Shown here in pieces: positions 1 to 8,727 of a stretch of 64,000 nt of DNA. Below the pieces are notes generated by a model. That model was not told the origin of the DNA and did no database searches. It saw only the letters and a program-made list of their open reading frames with translations. The first letter of the stretch is position 1, and every line of letters starts with the position of its first letter. Source of the stretch: Meiothermus sp. (lineage in GTDB: Bacteria; Deinococcota; Deinococci; Deinococcales; Thermaceae); NCBI RefSeq assembly GCF_026004075.1, contig NZ_BPIK01000001.1:1962041-2026040 (forward strand), written 5' to 3'. The translations under genes were made by a program, and so were the position numbers.

Positions 1-153
1 CTCTACCTGGCCGACCAGGACTTCCCCACGCTTCTGGTCATAGACCTGACCGTGAACATCACCAGCGCCCTCACCACTGCAGGGATTCGCTCCTCCTCGC
101 TGGGCAGCTTCCAGGAGCGCATCACCGGGCTGGCTTTTATCCCAGTGGAGTAG
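1..153 (+). CDS. C-terminal end of an unidentified protein (partial)
   Basis: An open frame runs from the first base to a TAG at 151-153 and encodes the last 50 residues of a protein, ending in GLAFIPVE. The start lies outside the window. I do not recognise the family. The next gene starts 47 bases downstream on the same strand, so the two could be co-transcribed. Confidence 0.55.
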   Translation, partial: LYLADQDFPTLLVIDLTVNITSALTTAGIRSSSLGSFQERITGLAFIPVE

Positions 154-199
154 GCGAGTGTCCCTGTTCTGCCAAAAGCGATTAGGGTAGTTTGAGGGT

Positions 200-595
200 A
201 TGGAGATTCACCATATCGGCATCGCAGTGCAGGATTTACAGGAGGCCGCCCAGCCCTACCTACGCCTGGGGTATGCGCTCGAGGCCCAGGGCAGCGTGGA
301 GAGCCAGGGGGTCGAGGTCTGGATGCTCAGGAGCGGGGGAAGCCGGCTCGAGCTCCTCAAGGCCACCCGCCCCGACTCGGCCATCGCCCGCTTCATCGAG
401 AAGCGCGGGCCGGGCCTGCACCACATCGCCCTCGCCACCCCCAACATTCGGGCCGAGCTAGAGCGCCTGGCCGCGGAAGGCACGCCATTGATTGACACCA
501 CCCCCCGCCCCGGTTTTGGGGGCCACCTGGTGGCTTTTATTCATCCCAGATGGTCGGGTGGTGTGCTGGTCGAGCTGGTGGAGGCCCACGTCTGA
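200..595 (+). CDS. mce: methylmalonyl-CoA epimerase (glyoxalase/VOC fold)
   Basis: The 131-residue product has the usual length and pattern of methylmalonyl-CoA epimerase, which interconverts the (R) and (S) forms of methylmalonyl-CoA in the cytoplasm on the route from propionyl-CoA to succinyl-CoA. The two VOC half-modules begin with HHIGIAV (His5) and GLHHIAL (His74/75). Metal ligands of the family are expected at His5, His75 and Glu125 in VLVELVE. A GAGGGT sequence precedes the ATG. An acyl-CoA carboxyltransferase gene lies at 24086 in the same window but is not linked to this one. A related VOC dioxygenase is the alternative, but length and motifs favour the epimerase. Confidence 0.85.
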   Translation: MEIHHIGIAVQDLQEAAQPYLRLGYALEAQGSVESQGVEVWMLRSGGSRLELLKATRPDSAIARFIEKRGPGLHHIALATPNIRAELERLAAEGTPLIDTTPRPGFGGHLVAFIHPRWSGGVLVELVEAHV

Positions 596-596
596 G

Positions 597-1196
597 CTAC
601 CCCGTTCGTCGGCTGGGCCAGCGCAGGTGGCCCGAACGGTAGGCCCGCCAGGCCGCCAGGGCCACGCCAAAACCCACCCCGGCCAGCAGAATCAGGTAGA
701 TGTAGCGCTCGAGGTGCGGGATTTTCGAGCCCACGTAGTAGGCCAGCAGGGTCAGGCCCTGCGTCCAGAGCAGGCTGCCCAGCAGGCTCAGCACGAAAAA
801 ACGCGGCCAGGGCATCTTGACCGTGCCACACATGAACGGCACCACTGCCCGAAAAACCGGCACATAGGGGCCAATCAGAATCGAGAGCGGGCCAAAGCGG
901 GCCATAAAGCGCCGGGTGCGCTCGAGGTCATCTGACTTGACCTTGGCCTTGTTCAAAAGCGCCGGCCCCACCTTGTAGCCCAGATAGTAGCCGAGATTAT
1001 TACCAAGCACCGAGCCCAAAAAAAGCGCCAGCAGCGCAATAGACAACTGAAGCTTTTTAGCTGCGGCCAAGAGTCCCACCGCAATCAAAAGTGAGTCGCC
1101 GGGCAAGAAAAACCCCACCAGCAGGCCGGTTTCAACAAATACCGTGGCAAAAATACCCAGGTATCCCACGGCCTGCACATACGCGGTAACGTCCAT
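597..1196 (-). CDS. DedA family integral membrane protein
   Basis: This DedA/SNARE-associated (VTT) protein of 199 residues is thought to help flip or move lipids across the cytoplasmic membrane. It has the family's FLPGDS re-entrant motif at about residues 30-35, the RFGP then GPYVPVFRAVVPF stretch at about 100-122, and several hydrophobic segments including a C-terminal helix followed by a basic tail. I chose the ATG at 1196 because AGGGTGA sits at good spacing before it. A GTG nine bases upstream (1205) is possible. The gene converges on mce with one base between the stops. Confidence 0.85.
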   Translation of the reverse strand: MDVTAYVQAVGYLGIFATVFVETGLLVGFFLPGDSLLIAVGLLAAAKKLQLSIALLALFLGSVLGNNLGYYLGYKVGPALLNKAKVKSDDLERTRRFMARFGPLSILIGPYVPVFRAVVPFMCGTVKMPWPRFFVLSLLGSLLWTQGLTLLAYYVGSKIPHLERYIYLILLAGVGFGVALAAWRAYRSGHLRWPSRRTG

Positions 1197-1291
1197 AAGC
1201 TTCACCCTAAGACAAAAGACACCAAATAGGCAAGCAAATTTGAACTATTTGAATTTTGCCCGACTGTTTAGGCGCAGGCTCCGAGAGGCTA

Positions 1292-1428
1292 ATACGCATT
1301 TCGGTAGTATCGTTCACTTCGGCAAGTCTAAACGATACTAACGAAGTGCTTTTCTACTCCCTTCGGTCAGCTTGAATCCTTCGCCTTTGACTATGCCCAA
1401 CAGTGAAGGATTCAAGCGGAAACGGTAT
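1292..1428. repeat. two-hairpin intergenic repeat, copy A
   Basis: This is a 137-bp unit that recurs in inverse orientation at 40747-40883 and in part at 60492-60563. It contains two inverted repeats. One is built on GGTAGTATCGTT and AACGATACTA. The other is built on CTTGAATCCTTC and TGAAGGATTCAAG. It has no open frame of note. An IS5-type element is inserted two bases beyond its right end. It may be a non-autonomous (MITE- or REP-like) element or a structured RNA unit. Confidence 0.75.
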
Positions 1429-1430
1429 AA

Positions 1431-2360
1431 GAGACTGTCTTAATACTTTCTAGGAGGCCAATCTTCTGACCATAAGCCGAATCATCGCTGTGTGGATGAA
1501 GGTCTCTGAGCTCTCAGGTAGAAGCTCATAGTCCCGGTTCAGCCTCCGATTGAAGCTCAGCCAGGCAAACGTCCGCTCCACCACCCATCTGCGGGGAATC
1601 ACCACAAACCCCCGATGCCCCCGCGTCCTCTTCCGCACTTCCTCCTCCAAGTCCTCCGGAAGAGGCTGGTCTTTAGGCCACCAAATACCCCGGAAGTTGG
1701 CATCCGGCCTGCGCACCACCTCCACCGTCCAGCCCAAGGTGCGCCGAACCCATTCCTCAAACCTGCGCTTGTACCCCCCATCCACAAACAGATGCGACAA
1801 CCGCTTCGACAGCCCCCTGGCCCCCTCCAGCACCTCTCGCCCGCCCTCCGCATCCGTGAGGTGGGCGGGCAGCACCTTGACTCCCAACACCAGCCCTTGT
1901 GTATCCACCAGCAGATGCCGTTTGCGCCCCTTTACCTTCTTGCCCGCGTCATACCCCCTGACCCCCCTTTTCCCGAGGTCTTCACGCTCTGGCTATCCAG
2001 AATCCCCGCGCTGGGTTCGGGCAGGCGTCCTGCTTTACGGCGGGTTTTCTCGCGCAGGGTGGTATGTATCTGTTCCAGAAAACCCGATTTGCGCCACAAA
2101 CGGAAGTAGTGATAGACGGTTTTCCAGTGGGGCAGGTCATAAGGCATCATGCGCCAGGCGCAGCCGGCGCGGGTGATGTAGAAGATGCCGTTCAGGATTT
2201 CCCGCCAGGGATTCTCCCGGGGGCGATGGGGGGCGGCGGAGGGCTGGGGCATCAGGGGTGCCAGTATGGCCCATTCCTGGTCGGTCAGATCGCTGGGGTA
2301 GCGGCTTTGTCTGAGTTCCATGCGTGACTATAGCATGAGGGAGGCTATTAAGACAGTCTC
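1431..2360 (-). mobile_element. IS5-family insertion sequence with frameshifted transposase
   Basis: The ends are 15-bp perfect inverted repeats, GAGACTGTCTTAATA at 1431 and its complement ending at 2360. TAA flanks both sides, fitting a short target duplication. The element is 930 bp and carries one transposase gene in two frames on the minus strand. Size, ends and gene layout match the IS427-like group of IS5. Its sequence has no CTCGAG hexamer, unlike the surrounding chromosome, which suggests a different origin. Confidence 0.85.
1450..2321 (-). CDS. IS5-family transposase, two frames joined by -1 frameshift
   Basis: The first frame (start 2321) encodes 129 residues with the DUF4096-type N-terminal domain (RYPSDLTDQEWAILAPL) and ends DSQSVKTSGKGG, which includes the first catalytic Asp. 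The second frame continues from KGRKRHLLVDTQGLV through VDGGYK (second Asp) to VVERTFAW (Glu). The frames overlap at AAAAGGGGGG near 1961-1970, where a -1 slip on A AAA GGG would join them. Programmed -1 frameshifting is established for this group of IS elements. The joined protein would be about 290 residues and looks intact, so the element may still be active. Confidence 0.8.
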
Positions 2361-2464
2361 TAAGTAGCCTTGGCTCTAAAGGGCAGCTGCCCGGGTAAGC
2401 AGCTACGGTGCGCCCTACCTACCCTAGCACGAAGCAGGCCCATGCAATTTCGCACCTTTCTACC

Positions 2465-2498
2465 CTAAAAAACGAACCCCCGGCCAAGCCGGGGTTGG
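2465..2498 (-). terminator. rho-independent terminator after doxX
   Basis: On the minus strand a GC-rich hairpin (AACCCCGGC, a TTG loop, GCCGGGGGTT) is followed by CG and six T. It lies about 60 bases past the stop of the DoxX gene. Confidence 0.8.
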
Positions 2499-2560
2499 CG
2501 GGAAGGCCTGCTGACAAAGACCCCCACATCCACCTTGAGCGTTGAGTGTTTGTAGGAGCC

Positions 2561-2929
2561 TTATTGGGGCCACAGGTAGAGCAGCATTAGAACCGCTCCC
2601 AAAAGCGCGGTGTTCTTCATGAAGTTGACCATCTCCCCCATGCGCTGCATGGGATCCTGAATAGCCCAGAAGTTATGCATCCAGGGCGTTACGAAAAGCA
2701 AGAACACCACTAGCAGCCAAAGCCCTACCTGGACGAATAAGCCCGTTAGGATAGCTAGACCCCCCAAGAGCAGCATCAAGCCTGTGACGTAGACAGCCAA
2801 AGCAGGCATGGGCACGCCTTTACTCTGAGCGTAGGGGATCATTTGCTTGCTCATGGCAAAGTGATTGAAGCCATTCAGGACGAAGAAACCCCCTAGCAAG
2901 ATTCGTCCAATCCAGAAAATCAGCTCCAT
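2561..2929 (-). CDS. DoxX family membrane protein
   Basis: This is a 122-residue hydrophobic protein with four predicted membrane helices. It begins with the typical DoxX pattern (IGRILLGGFFVLNGFNHF) and has a GLMLLLGGLAILTG second helix. DoxX-type proteins occur with sulfur or thiol redox proteins and as quinone-linked subunits, but the role of stand-alone copies is not established. A strong AGGGAGG precedes the ATG. The gene stands alone, with its own terminator downstream. Confidence 0.85.
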   Translation of the reverse strand: MELIFWIGRILLGGFFVLNGFNHFAMSKQMIPYAQSKGVPMPALAVYVTGLMLLLGGLAILTGLFVQVGLWLLVVFLLFVTPWMHNFWAIQDPMQRMGEMVNFMKNTALLGAVLMLLYLWPQ

Positions 2930-3054
2930 ACATCACCTCCCTGCCTCTGAGATCATAAGGGTCATCTACAGTAGCAATTTTACATAACACTTTATTTTAT
3001 CAAGCTTTGTTGAAAACCTTACCCATCGAACTGTTCTGGTTGGCCCACCGATCC

Positions 3055-3756
3055 CTAGCGAGGAGGATAAATTTGCAATTCCATCACCCGGCCCCTGGGA
3101 CTGCGGCTGGCCGCATACACCAGGCTCTCGCCAATCTCGGCAGGGTCTACCCAGGCCATGGGATCGGCCTCGGGCATCTCCCTGCGGTTGGCCGGGGTAT
3201 CCACGGCCCCCATGGGGTATACGATGGCTACGCGTATGGCGGTACCAGTCAGCTCGGCATCCAGCGAGCGCAGGTAGGTAGCCACGGCAGCCTTGGCGGC
3301 CGCATACAGGGCTACCCCAGGCCCTACCCCATGCCAGGCAGCAGCCGCGGAAATTCCCGCAATAAAGCCATCTTTTTGGCTAAGCAGCTCGGGGATAATG
3401 GCCCGTGTCGTGTAGAACAGGGTGCGCATATTAAGGTCGAACATGCGATCGTAGAGGTTGGGCTCGGTATCTTTGACGGGAGCATAGGCAAAGCCGCCCA
3501 CTGTGTGAATGAGGCCATCTATCCGGCCAAAGTGGTTTTTCACCTGACGCACCAGCATCTCGGCATCAGGGTAGTGGGTCAGGTTGGCTACAAAGGCCCG
3601 CGCGCCAAACTCCTGCGCCCGCTCGGCGATGGTGGTTTCATAGGCATCGGCCAGGGCCAGCTTGGCTCCGGCCTGGGTAAAGGATCTGGCAATTGCCCCA
3701 GCAATGGCGCCACCCCCGCCGGTCAGAATAAATACTTTGCCCTCCAACGTCTGCAT
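3055..3756 (-). CDS. short-chain dehydrogenase/reductase (SDR)
   Basis: This is a 233-residue classical SDR. The NAD(P)-binding glycine motif TGGGGAIAGA is at residues 12-21. The catalytic residues are Asn109, Ser136 (in GISAAAAW), Tyr151 and Lys155 (YAAAK). Asp37 after the second strand (LALADAY) suggests NAD rather than NADP. The substrate cannot be told from the sequence. No clear ribosome binding site precedes the ATG. It is transcribed divergently from the OsmC gene at 3928. Confidence 0.85.
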   Translation of the reverse strand: MQTLEGKVFILTGGGGAIAGAIARSFTQAGAKLALADAYETTIAERAQEFGARAFVANLTHYPDAEMLVRQVKNHFGRIDGLIHTVGGFAYAPVKDTEPNLYDRMFDLNMRTLFYTTRAIIPELLSQKDGFIAGISAAAAWHGVGPGVALYAAAKAAVATYLRSLDAELTGTAIRVAIVYPMGAVDTPANRREMPEADPMAWVDPAEIGESLVYAASRSPRGRVMELQIYPPR

Positions 3757-3927
3757 AGCTCAATTATCTGCGCCAGCCTCCGAACGCCTGTCGTTAAGGT
3801 TACATTCAGCAGAATGTGCAGGAATCGGGTCATTTTACTCCCGTACATCCAATATGATTCAACCGGAGTGGCTCTCTGAGGGCTTCGCCAGCCGTAGGTT
3901 GGTAGCCTCGCCACGCTGAGGAGGTTT

Positions 3928-4365
3928 ATGGCAACGAAAAAAGTGGTATTACACCGTCTGGTAGGACACCGCTTCGTGGGCATCAACGAGCAGGGCGACA
4001 AGGTGATGGTGGACGGCGACCAGCCCTCTACCGGCATGCGCCCCATGGAGCTCCTGCTGGCCGCGCTGGCCGGTTGCACCGCCTACGATGTGGTGGACAT
4101 CATGGAGAAAAAGCGCCAGCCCCTGGCCCGCTACCGGGTAGAGGCCGTGGGCGAGCGGGCCGAGGAGCACCCCAAGCGCTATACCCACATCGTGGTGACG
4201 CACTACGGCGCAGGGCCCAACGTTACCAAAGAAGCCCTCGAGCGCGCGGTAGAGCTCTCCCACACCAAGTACTGCTCGGTCTCGGCCACCCTGAATGCCC
4301 ACATCGAGACCCGGGTGGTGGTGGAACCCTGGCAGGACGAAGCACAGCCGCAATCGCAACACTAG
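3928..4365 (+). CDS. OsmC/Ohr family thiol peroxidase
   Basis: The 145-residue protein has both redox cysteines of the family, Cys50 in AALAGCTAYDVV and Cys116 in HTKYCSVSATL. Family members reduce organic hydroperoxides with a Cys pair. The wording of the motifs fits the YhfA-like subgroup rather than Ohr proper. GAGGAGG lies six bases before the ATG. The stop is four bases from the stop of addA, so the genes converge. Confidence 0.85.
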   Translation: MATKKVVLHRLVGHRFVGINEQGDKVMVDGDQPSTGMRPMELLLAALAGCTAYDVVDIMEKKRQPLARYRVEAVGERAEEHPKRYTHIVVTHYGAGPNVTKEALERAVELSHTKYCSVSATLNAHIETRVVVEPWQDEAQPQSQH

Positions 4366-4369
4366 GCCT

Positions 4370-7126
4370 TCACTGGCGGTAGAAAACCGCTCCTTTGGGG
4401 GCAATTTCGCTCAAAGCCGCCTCCAGGATGGCCTTGTCCAGCCGCTCCACCAAACCAAAGCGCAGGTAAACCAGCCGCACCTCGGGCTCGATCTGCCAGG
4501 CCTGGCGAATGGCGGTCAGGTAGATTCCCAGTTGCACGAAATACTGCTCGGGCCGCATCTCCTGGTCGGTCTTGTAGTCTTCCAGATACCACTGCTGGCC
4601 CACCCGGTACAGCCGGTCGATCACCCCCTGCCAGACCGTGGAGCCCCAGGGCAGGGCCACGGCGAACTCGGGGTAGTCCTCGTCGCGGGGCCAGGGAAGT
4701 GCGCGGCCCAGAAGTTCCTGGTAGCGCTCCAGAAGCGCCTGAACCTCGGTCATGATGTCTTTGCGCTCGTCCGGGCCAAAGGGGAACATCACCTCCTGGG
4801 CCTCGAGGTTGGCCAGATGTTGGGGGTTATCGGGGCGCCAGTTCTGCCCGATGGCGTAGTGCACCAGCGTCCCGATGGCCCGGGCGCGGCCCGGAACGGC
4901 CTCCCCCTCCTCGGGGTCGGGCAGGGGCAGGGGTTCGGCCTCGAGGCGCTTGTAGGCCGAGGGCGAAAAGAGCGGCGGGAAGGGCTCAGGCTCGAAGCGG
5001 GCATCCACCCAGGGCGAGGGCTGCGAAGGCTCCGGCGGGCTCGGCACACGTACCGGCGGCGCCGGCTGGTAGGGCCAGGTTTGCAGGTGAAAATCTGGGC
5101 GGTGATAGGGCTTGCTGGCTGGGCCCAGGTTCATGGCCTCGAGCACCTTACCCCAGCCCTCGGGCTGGCCGTGGCTGGCGCTGGCGGTAAGCAACAGGGT
5201 ATCGCGGGCCCTCGAGGCCGCCACGTACAGCAGGCGGTAGCTCTCCTCTTCCTCCAGGCGCTTTATCTGCTCCTTGAACCCTTCGAAGGCTGGGGTTTCC
5301 GGCAGGGCCACCCACTGCCTCAAGAGCCCCTCTTCCCTCCCCTGCCCCAGATACAGCGGCTGGGCCTGGTGCACATGCTTCCGCCCCAGGTCGAAGACCG
5401 CCACCAGGGGCCATTCCAGCCCTTTAGCGCGGTGGACGGTCAGGATCTGTACCCCCTCGCCCGACTGGGGCACATCGCCGGCGTCGGCCTGCCGCGAGAG
5501 CAGCTCGAGCCGCTCCAGAAGCCCCTCGAGGTTCTGCGGCGGGCGCGGGGCGAAGTAGAAGAGCAGCGCGTCCACGTTCTCCCGTGCGCGCGGCTCGAGG
5601 AAGTCGTGGTAGGGGCGGCCATCCATCAGGGGCGCCCGGATCAGAAACTTGAGCACCTCGAGCGGGGCCATCAGGCGCGCCTGGGCTTGAATCTGGCGCA
5701 GGCGCTCGTACACGCTGGGCCAGTGCTGGGCCAGGCGGCCCAGGGGGTCGTCGGCCTGCAACACCCCCTCGATCTGGGGAAGCTCGAGGGGCTTCAGGGA
5801 GCCGGCCTCGGTGTGCTGCCCGAAGGGGCTGCGCAAAAAAACCGCCAGCGACAGGCCCCTGGGGTCGAGGGCGGCCCGCAGGGCGTGGTACAGGTCGCGC
5901 ACCTCCTGCCGCTCGTAGTAGCCCCGCCCCTGCAACAGCACGTAGGGGATCTGGGCCTCGGCCAGGGCCTCTTCCAAAAAGCGCACGCTGTTGTACGAGC
6001 GCACCAGCACCGCCATCTGGCTGTACTCGATGGGGCCGCGCAGGGCCGCGAGCCGCCCAGCCAGCACCCGCGCCTCCTGCTTGCGCAGCTCCTCGAGCGG
6101 GAGCTCCCCCACCACCCAGTGCACCTCCAGCCGCCCCTGCTCGGGCCGCACCCCCTCGACCGGGGGGGCCTCCTCGGGGCCAAAGCCCAGCCCCTCTTCA
6201 GCCAGATACCCGGTAAGACCGTTCAGAAAGCGCACCAGCACCCGGCTGTGCCGGTAGCTATGGGTCAGGGGGGGTTCGGGCTCGCCTTCCCGCAGGGCCT
6301 TGCGAAAGACCGAGACGTCGGCGTTGCGAAAGGCGTAGATGGACTGCTTGGGGTCGCCCACGATCTCGATGGGCAGCCCGGCCTGCTCGAGGGCCGCAAA
6401 AAAAGCCCCTTGCAGAGGGTTCACGTCCTGGTACTCGTCCACCAGGAGCACCTCCACCCGCTCCAGAACCCGCTTTAGGGCCAGGGGGTGGCGGGTTAGT
6501 TCCAGCGCCTTGCGCTCGAGCTCGGAGGGCGAGAGCAGGTTGGCCCCCAGGCGGGCCTCGTAGGCGGCGTACACGGTCTGGTACACCTGGAGCAGGTGCT
6601 GGTTGGCCTCCCCCGCCGCTGGCTCGAAAACCTCGGCCAGGGAGCGCTTAGAAAATAGGTGCAAAAGGGGCTCGGTAAGCTCGTCGGAGACCCGGCCAAA
6701 AAGCGGGTGGTGGGGATCCTGGGCCAAATAGCGCAGGGTCTGCCACTCCTCCTCGAAGATGGCCTGGGCCTCCCAGTCGCCCAGCATGGAAAAGTCGGGG
6801 TCGAGGTGCAGTAGCGGGGCCGAGAGCCGCAGGCACTGGGCCATAAAGCCGTGGATGGTGCTGAGTGTGGCCCCGGCAATCTCGCGGGCCGCCTCTTGAA
6901 AAGCGGCCCGGTTCCCCTCCGAAGCCACAAAGCTCAGGTGCCGCCCGGTCTGCAACACCTCCTCGATGGCCGCCGCCACCCGCACCCGCAGCTCGTCGGC
7001 GGCCTTGCGGGTAAAGGTAACGCCGGCAATGCGGCGCAACGGCGTACCGGAGGCGATGAGCTCGAGGTAACGCAAGACCAGGCTGGCGGTCTTGCCGGTT
7101 CCGGCGGAGGCGACACGGACTTTCAC
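4370..7126 (-). CDS. addA: AddA-like ATP-dependent helicase-nuclease
   Basis: The 918-residue UvrD/Rep-type (SF1A) helicase has a C-terminal RecB-type nuclease. Walker A (ASAGTGKT) is at residues 6-13, the Walker B-like VDEYQDVNP near 225, and GDPKQSIYAFR near 255. The nuclease motif GVIDRLYR then LEDYKTD near 850 is intact. AddA works with AddB to process double-strand ends for recombination, with a role against foreign DNA. At 918 residues it is shorter than Bacillus AddA. The GTG start lies two bases after the stop of the doc gene, so translation is probably coupled to the toxin-antitoxin pair. The addB-like gene lies 2.3 kb away on the same strand. Confidence 0.85.
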   Translation of the reverse strand: MKVRVASAGTGKTASLVLRYLELIASGTPLRRIAGVTFTRKAADELRVRVAAAIEEVLQTGRHLSFVASEGNRAAFQEAAREIAGATLSTIHGFMAQCLRLSAPLLHLDPDFSMLGDWEAQAIFEEEWQTLRYLAQDPHHPLFGRVSDELTEPLLHLFSKRSLAEVFEPAAGEANQHLLQVYQTVYAAYEARLGANLLSPSELERKALELTRHPLALKRVLERVEVLLVDEYQDVNPLQGAFFAALEQAGLPIEIVGDPKQSIYAFRNADVSVFRKALREGEPEPPLTHSYRHSRVLVRFLNGLTGYLAEEGLGFGPEEAPPVEGVRPEQGRLEVHWVVGELPLEELRKQEARVLAGRLAALRGPIEYSQMAVLVRSYNSVRFLEEALAEAQIPYVLLQGRGYYERQEVRDLYHALRAALDPRGLSLAVFLRSPFGQHTEAGSLKPLELPQIEGVLQADDPLGRLAQHWPSVYERLRQIQAQARLMAPLEVLKFLIRAPLMDGRPYHDFLEPRARENVDALLFYFAPRPPQNLEGLLERLELLSRQADAGDVPQSGEGVQILTVHRAKGLEWPLVAVFDLGRKHVHQAQPLYLGQGREEGLLRQWVALPETPAFEGFKEQIKRLEEEESYRLLYVAASRARDTLLLTASASHGQPEGWGKVLEAMNLGPASKPYHRPDFHLQTWPYQPAPPVRVPSPPEPSQPSPWVDARFEPEPFPPLFSPSAYKRLEAEPLPLPDPEEGEAVPGRARAIGTLVHYAIGQNWRPDNPQHLANLEAQEVMFPFGPDERKDIMTEVQALLERYQELLGRALPWPRDEDYPEFAVALPWGSTVWQGVIDRLYRVGQQWYLEDYKTDQEMRPEQYFVQLGIYLTAIRQAWQIEPEVRLVYLRFGLVERLDKAILEAALSEIAPKGAVFYRQ

Positions 7127-7128
7127 GT

Positions 7129-7578
7129 CTAAAGGCTATCGTCAGCGGTATCCAGGTCGCAACCGTGGAGCAGAGCAAAACGCAAACCGGAAATCTCAAG
7201 ATGACCAGCGGCCAGCAGTGGCATTATGAGCGTCGCCGTGGACACTTCCCACTGAAGATAGTAACCGTTCTTTTCCAGTACATCGGCCATCACCGCGAAG
7301 GAGGTTCGCTTGTTCCCGTCAGCGAAAGGATGGTTTCTGGCAATGAAATACCCCAGGGCTGCTACTTTTGCGAAGAAAGTCGGGTAGAGATCTTCGCCGC
7401 CTACAGCGCGCACAGGCGCATGCATCGCACTATCGAGCAGCCCCTGATCCTTAATACCGGGCAGTCCTCCAGCCTCTTTGATCACCGCCTCGTGGAGGAT
7501 CTCGACGTAGGCAACCGTCGGGTATTGGTAACCACGGTAGCGATACCAGTACTTTTCTTTAGAGTTTGGAGAGGGCAT
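7129..7578 (-). CDS. doc: Doc-type Fic toxin (death-on-curing family)
   Basis: The 149-residue protein carries the Fic motif HPFADGNKRT at residues 83-92, which is the complete HxFx(D/N)GNKR core. The Doc subgroup phosphorylates elongation factor Tu and so stops translation. The start overlaps the end of a 57-residue gene upstream, the usual antitoxin position. The stop is two bases before the addA start. Residues LPGIKDQGLLDSAMHAP match the conserved N-terminal part of Doc homologues, so the family assignment is firm. Toxicity is inferred. Confidence 0.87.
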   Translation of the reverse strand: MPSPNSKEKYWYRYRGYQYPTVAYVEILHEAVIKEAGGLPGIKDQGLLDSAMHAPVRAVGGEDLYPTFFAKVAALGYFIARNHPFADGNKRTSFAVMADVLEKNGYYLQWEVSTATLIMPLLAAGHLEISGLRFALLHGCDLDTADDSL

Positions 7579-7732
7579 GAATAATTTTCGAATGCTTCTT
7601 GACGATTGTACGCGCGGAATTCTGGGCCTCAGCCAATGTCATATCGAGAATCTGTTCTGTGCCTACACGACCGCCCCTGTTTACAAGGGTGGCCTTGGGG
7701 CTCTTCCCGGCTTTAATCTGCTTAGTGGCCAT
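7559..7732 (-). CDS. putative Doc antitoxin, 57 residues
   Basis: This small gene reads MATKQIKAGKSPKATLVNRGG and ends HALSKL. Its last 20 bases overlap the doc start. AGGAG lies six bases before the ATG, and TATACT further upstream could be a -10 box. The residues GRVGTEQILDMTLAEAQ could form a short strand-helix, and the protein is basic. It does not look like classical Phd. It is called an antitoxin only from position, size and overlap. Confidence 0.65.
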   Translation of the reverse strand: MATKQIKAGKSPKATLVNRGGRVGTEQILDMTLAEAQNSARTIVKKHSKIIHALSKL

Positions 7733-7795
7733 TGCACTCCTATCAAAGGATAGTATATCAGACTTTGCTAGAATATCGAGCTATAGAGGGCTTTT

Positions 7796-8641
7796 GTGAA
7801 ATACGCCAGTATCAACGGAACCATCATCGAACACGACAAGGCCAGCCTGCACATCTCCGATCTGGGCCTGCGGCGGGGGTATGCGGTATTCGAGTTTTTC
7901 CGCATTTTGCGGGGCGTTCCGGTGTTTCTGGGGGATCACCTCGAGCGCTTCGAGCGCTCGGCCCGGCTGCTGGAGCTTACCCCACCCTTTGGACGGGAAA
8001 AGCTCGAGGGCCTGATTCGGGAACTGATAGAGCTCAACAACCTGCGGGAGGCCGGTATCCAGATGCTGCTCACCGGGGGCTACTCCCCCGATGCCTTTAC
8101 CCCCGGCCAGCCCAACCTGGTTATTGCGCCCATGGCGGTCACCCCACCCCCAGCCCACCTCTACCAGCAGGGGGGCAAGGTCATCCTGCATCAGAACCTG
8201 CGCGAGCTACCCGAGGCCAAAACCACCGACTACCTGGTCGCGGTGAGACTCGCCAGGCGGGTGCGGGCGGAGGGGGCCACCGAGGTGATCTACCACGATG
8301 GCGAAACCGTGTACGAGGGCGGGCGCAGCAGCCTGTTGATCATCCAGAAGGGCACCCTGATCACCGCCCAGGCGGGCGTGCTACCGGGCATTACCCGCAA
8401 GCACCTGCTGGAGGTAGCCCGTCCGATTTTGCCCATCCAGGAGCGGCCCATCACCCTGAGCGAGCTCTACTCCGCCGACGAGGTGCTGCTGACCGGGGCC
8501 ACCCGGCAGGTTATGCCCATCACCCAGATTGAAGATCGGCGGGTGGGCGATGGGCAGGTAGGGCCTTACAGCCAGCAGTTGATTAAAGCCTTCCAGGAGC
8601 ACCTCGAGGCCTACCTGAACCAGCATGCGGTGCTGCGCTGA
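7796..8641 (+). CDS. class IV PLP-dependent aminotransferase
   Basis: The 281-residue protein belongs to the fold-type IV family of branched-chain and D-amino acid aminotransferases and aminodeoxychorismate lyase. Lys142 in PEAKTTDYL is the expected PLP lysine, Glu174 in VYEGGRSS the conserved cofactor residue, and RRGYAVFEFFR at 26-36 the N-terminal signature. Which reaction it catalyses cannot be told. The GTG start has no good ribosome binding site. It is divergent from the toxin-antitoxin/addA unit with about 60 bases between. Confidence 0.8.
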   Translation: MKYASINGTIIEHDKASLHISDLGLRRGYAVFEFFRILRGVPVFLGDHLERFERSARLLELTPPFGREKLEGLIRELIELNNLREAGIQMLLTGGYSPDAFTPGQPNLVIAPMAVTPPPAHLYQQGGKVILHQNLRELPEAKTTDYLVAVRLARRVRAEGATEVIYHDGETVYEGGRSSLLIIQKGTLITAQAGVLPGITRKHLLEVARPILPIQERPITLSELYSADEVLLTGATRQVMPITQIEDRRVGDGQVGPYSQQLIKAFQEHLEAYLNQHAVLR

Positions 8642-8727
8642 GCGCAGGCCCGCCTGCCGGAAGAAGACCGCCCTCCACCGGGCATCTGAACCTGTAGCAG
8701 CTAAAACCCTGCTTAGAATATTGGCAT

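Noticed and set aside
4295-6478. A 727-residue open frame on the plus strand
   Set aside because: It lies opposite addA, is rich in His, Gln, Leu and Gly as expected for an antisense shadow of a GC-rich gene, and shows no family motif.
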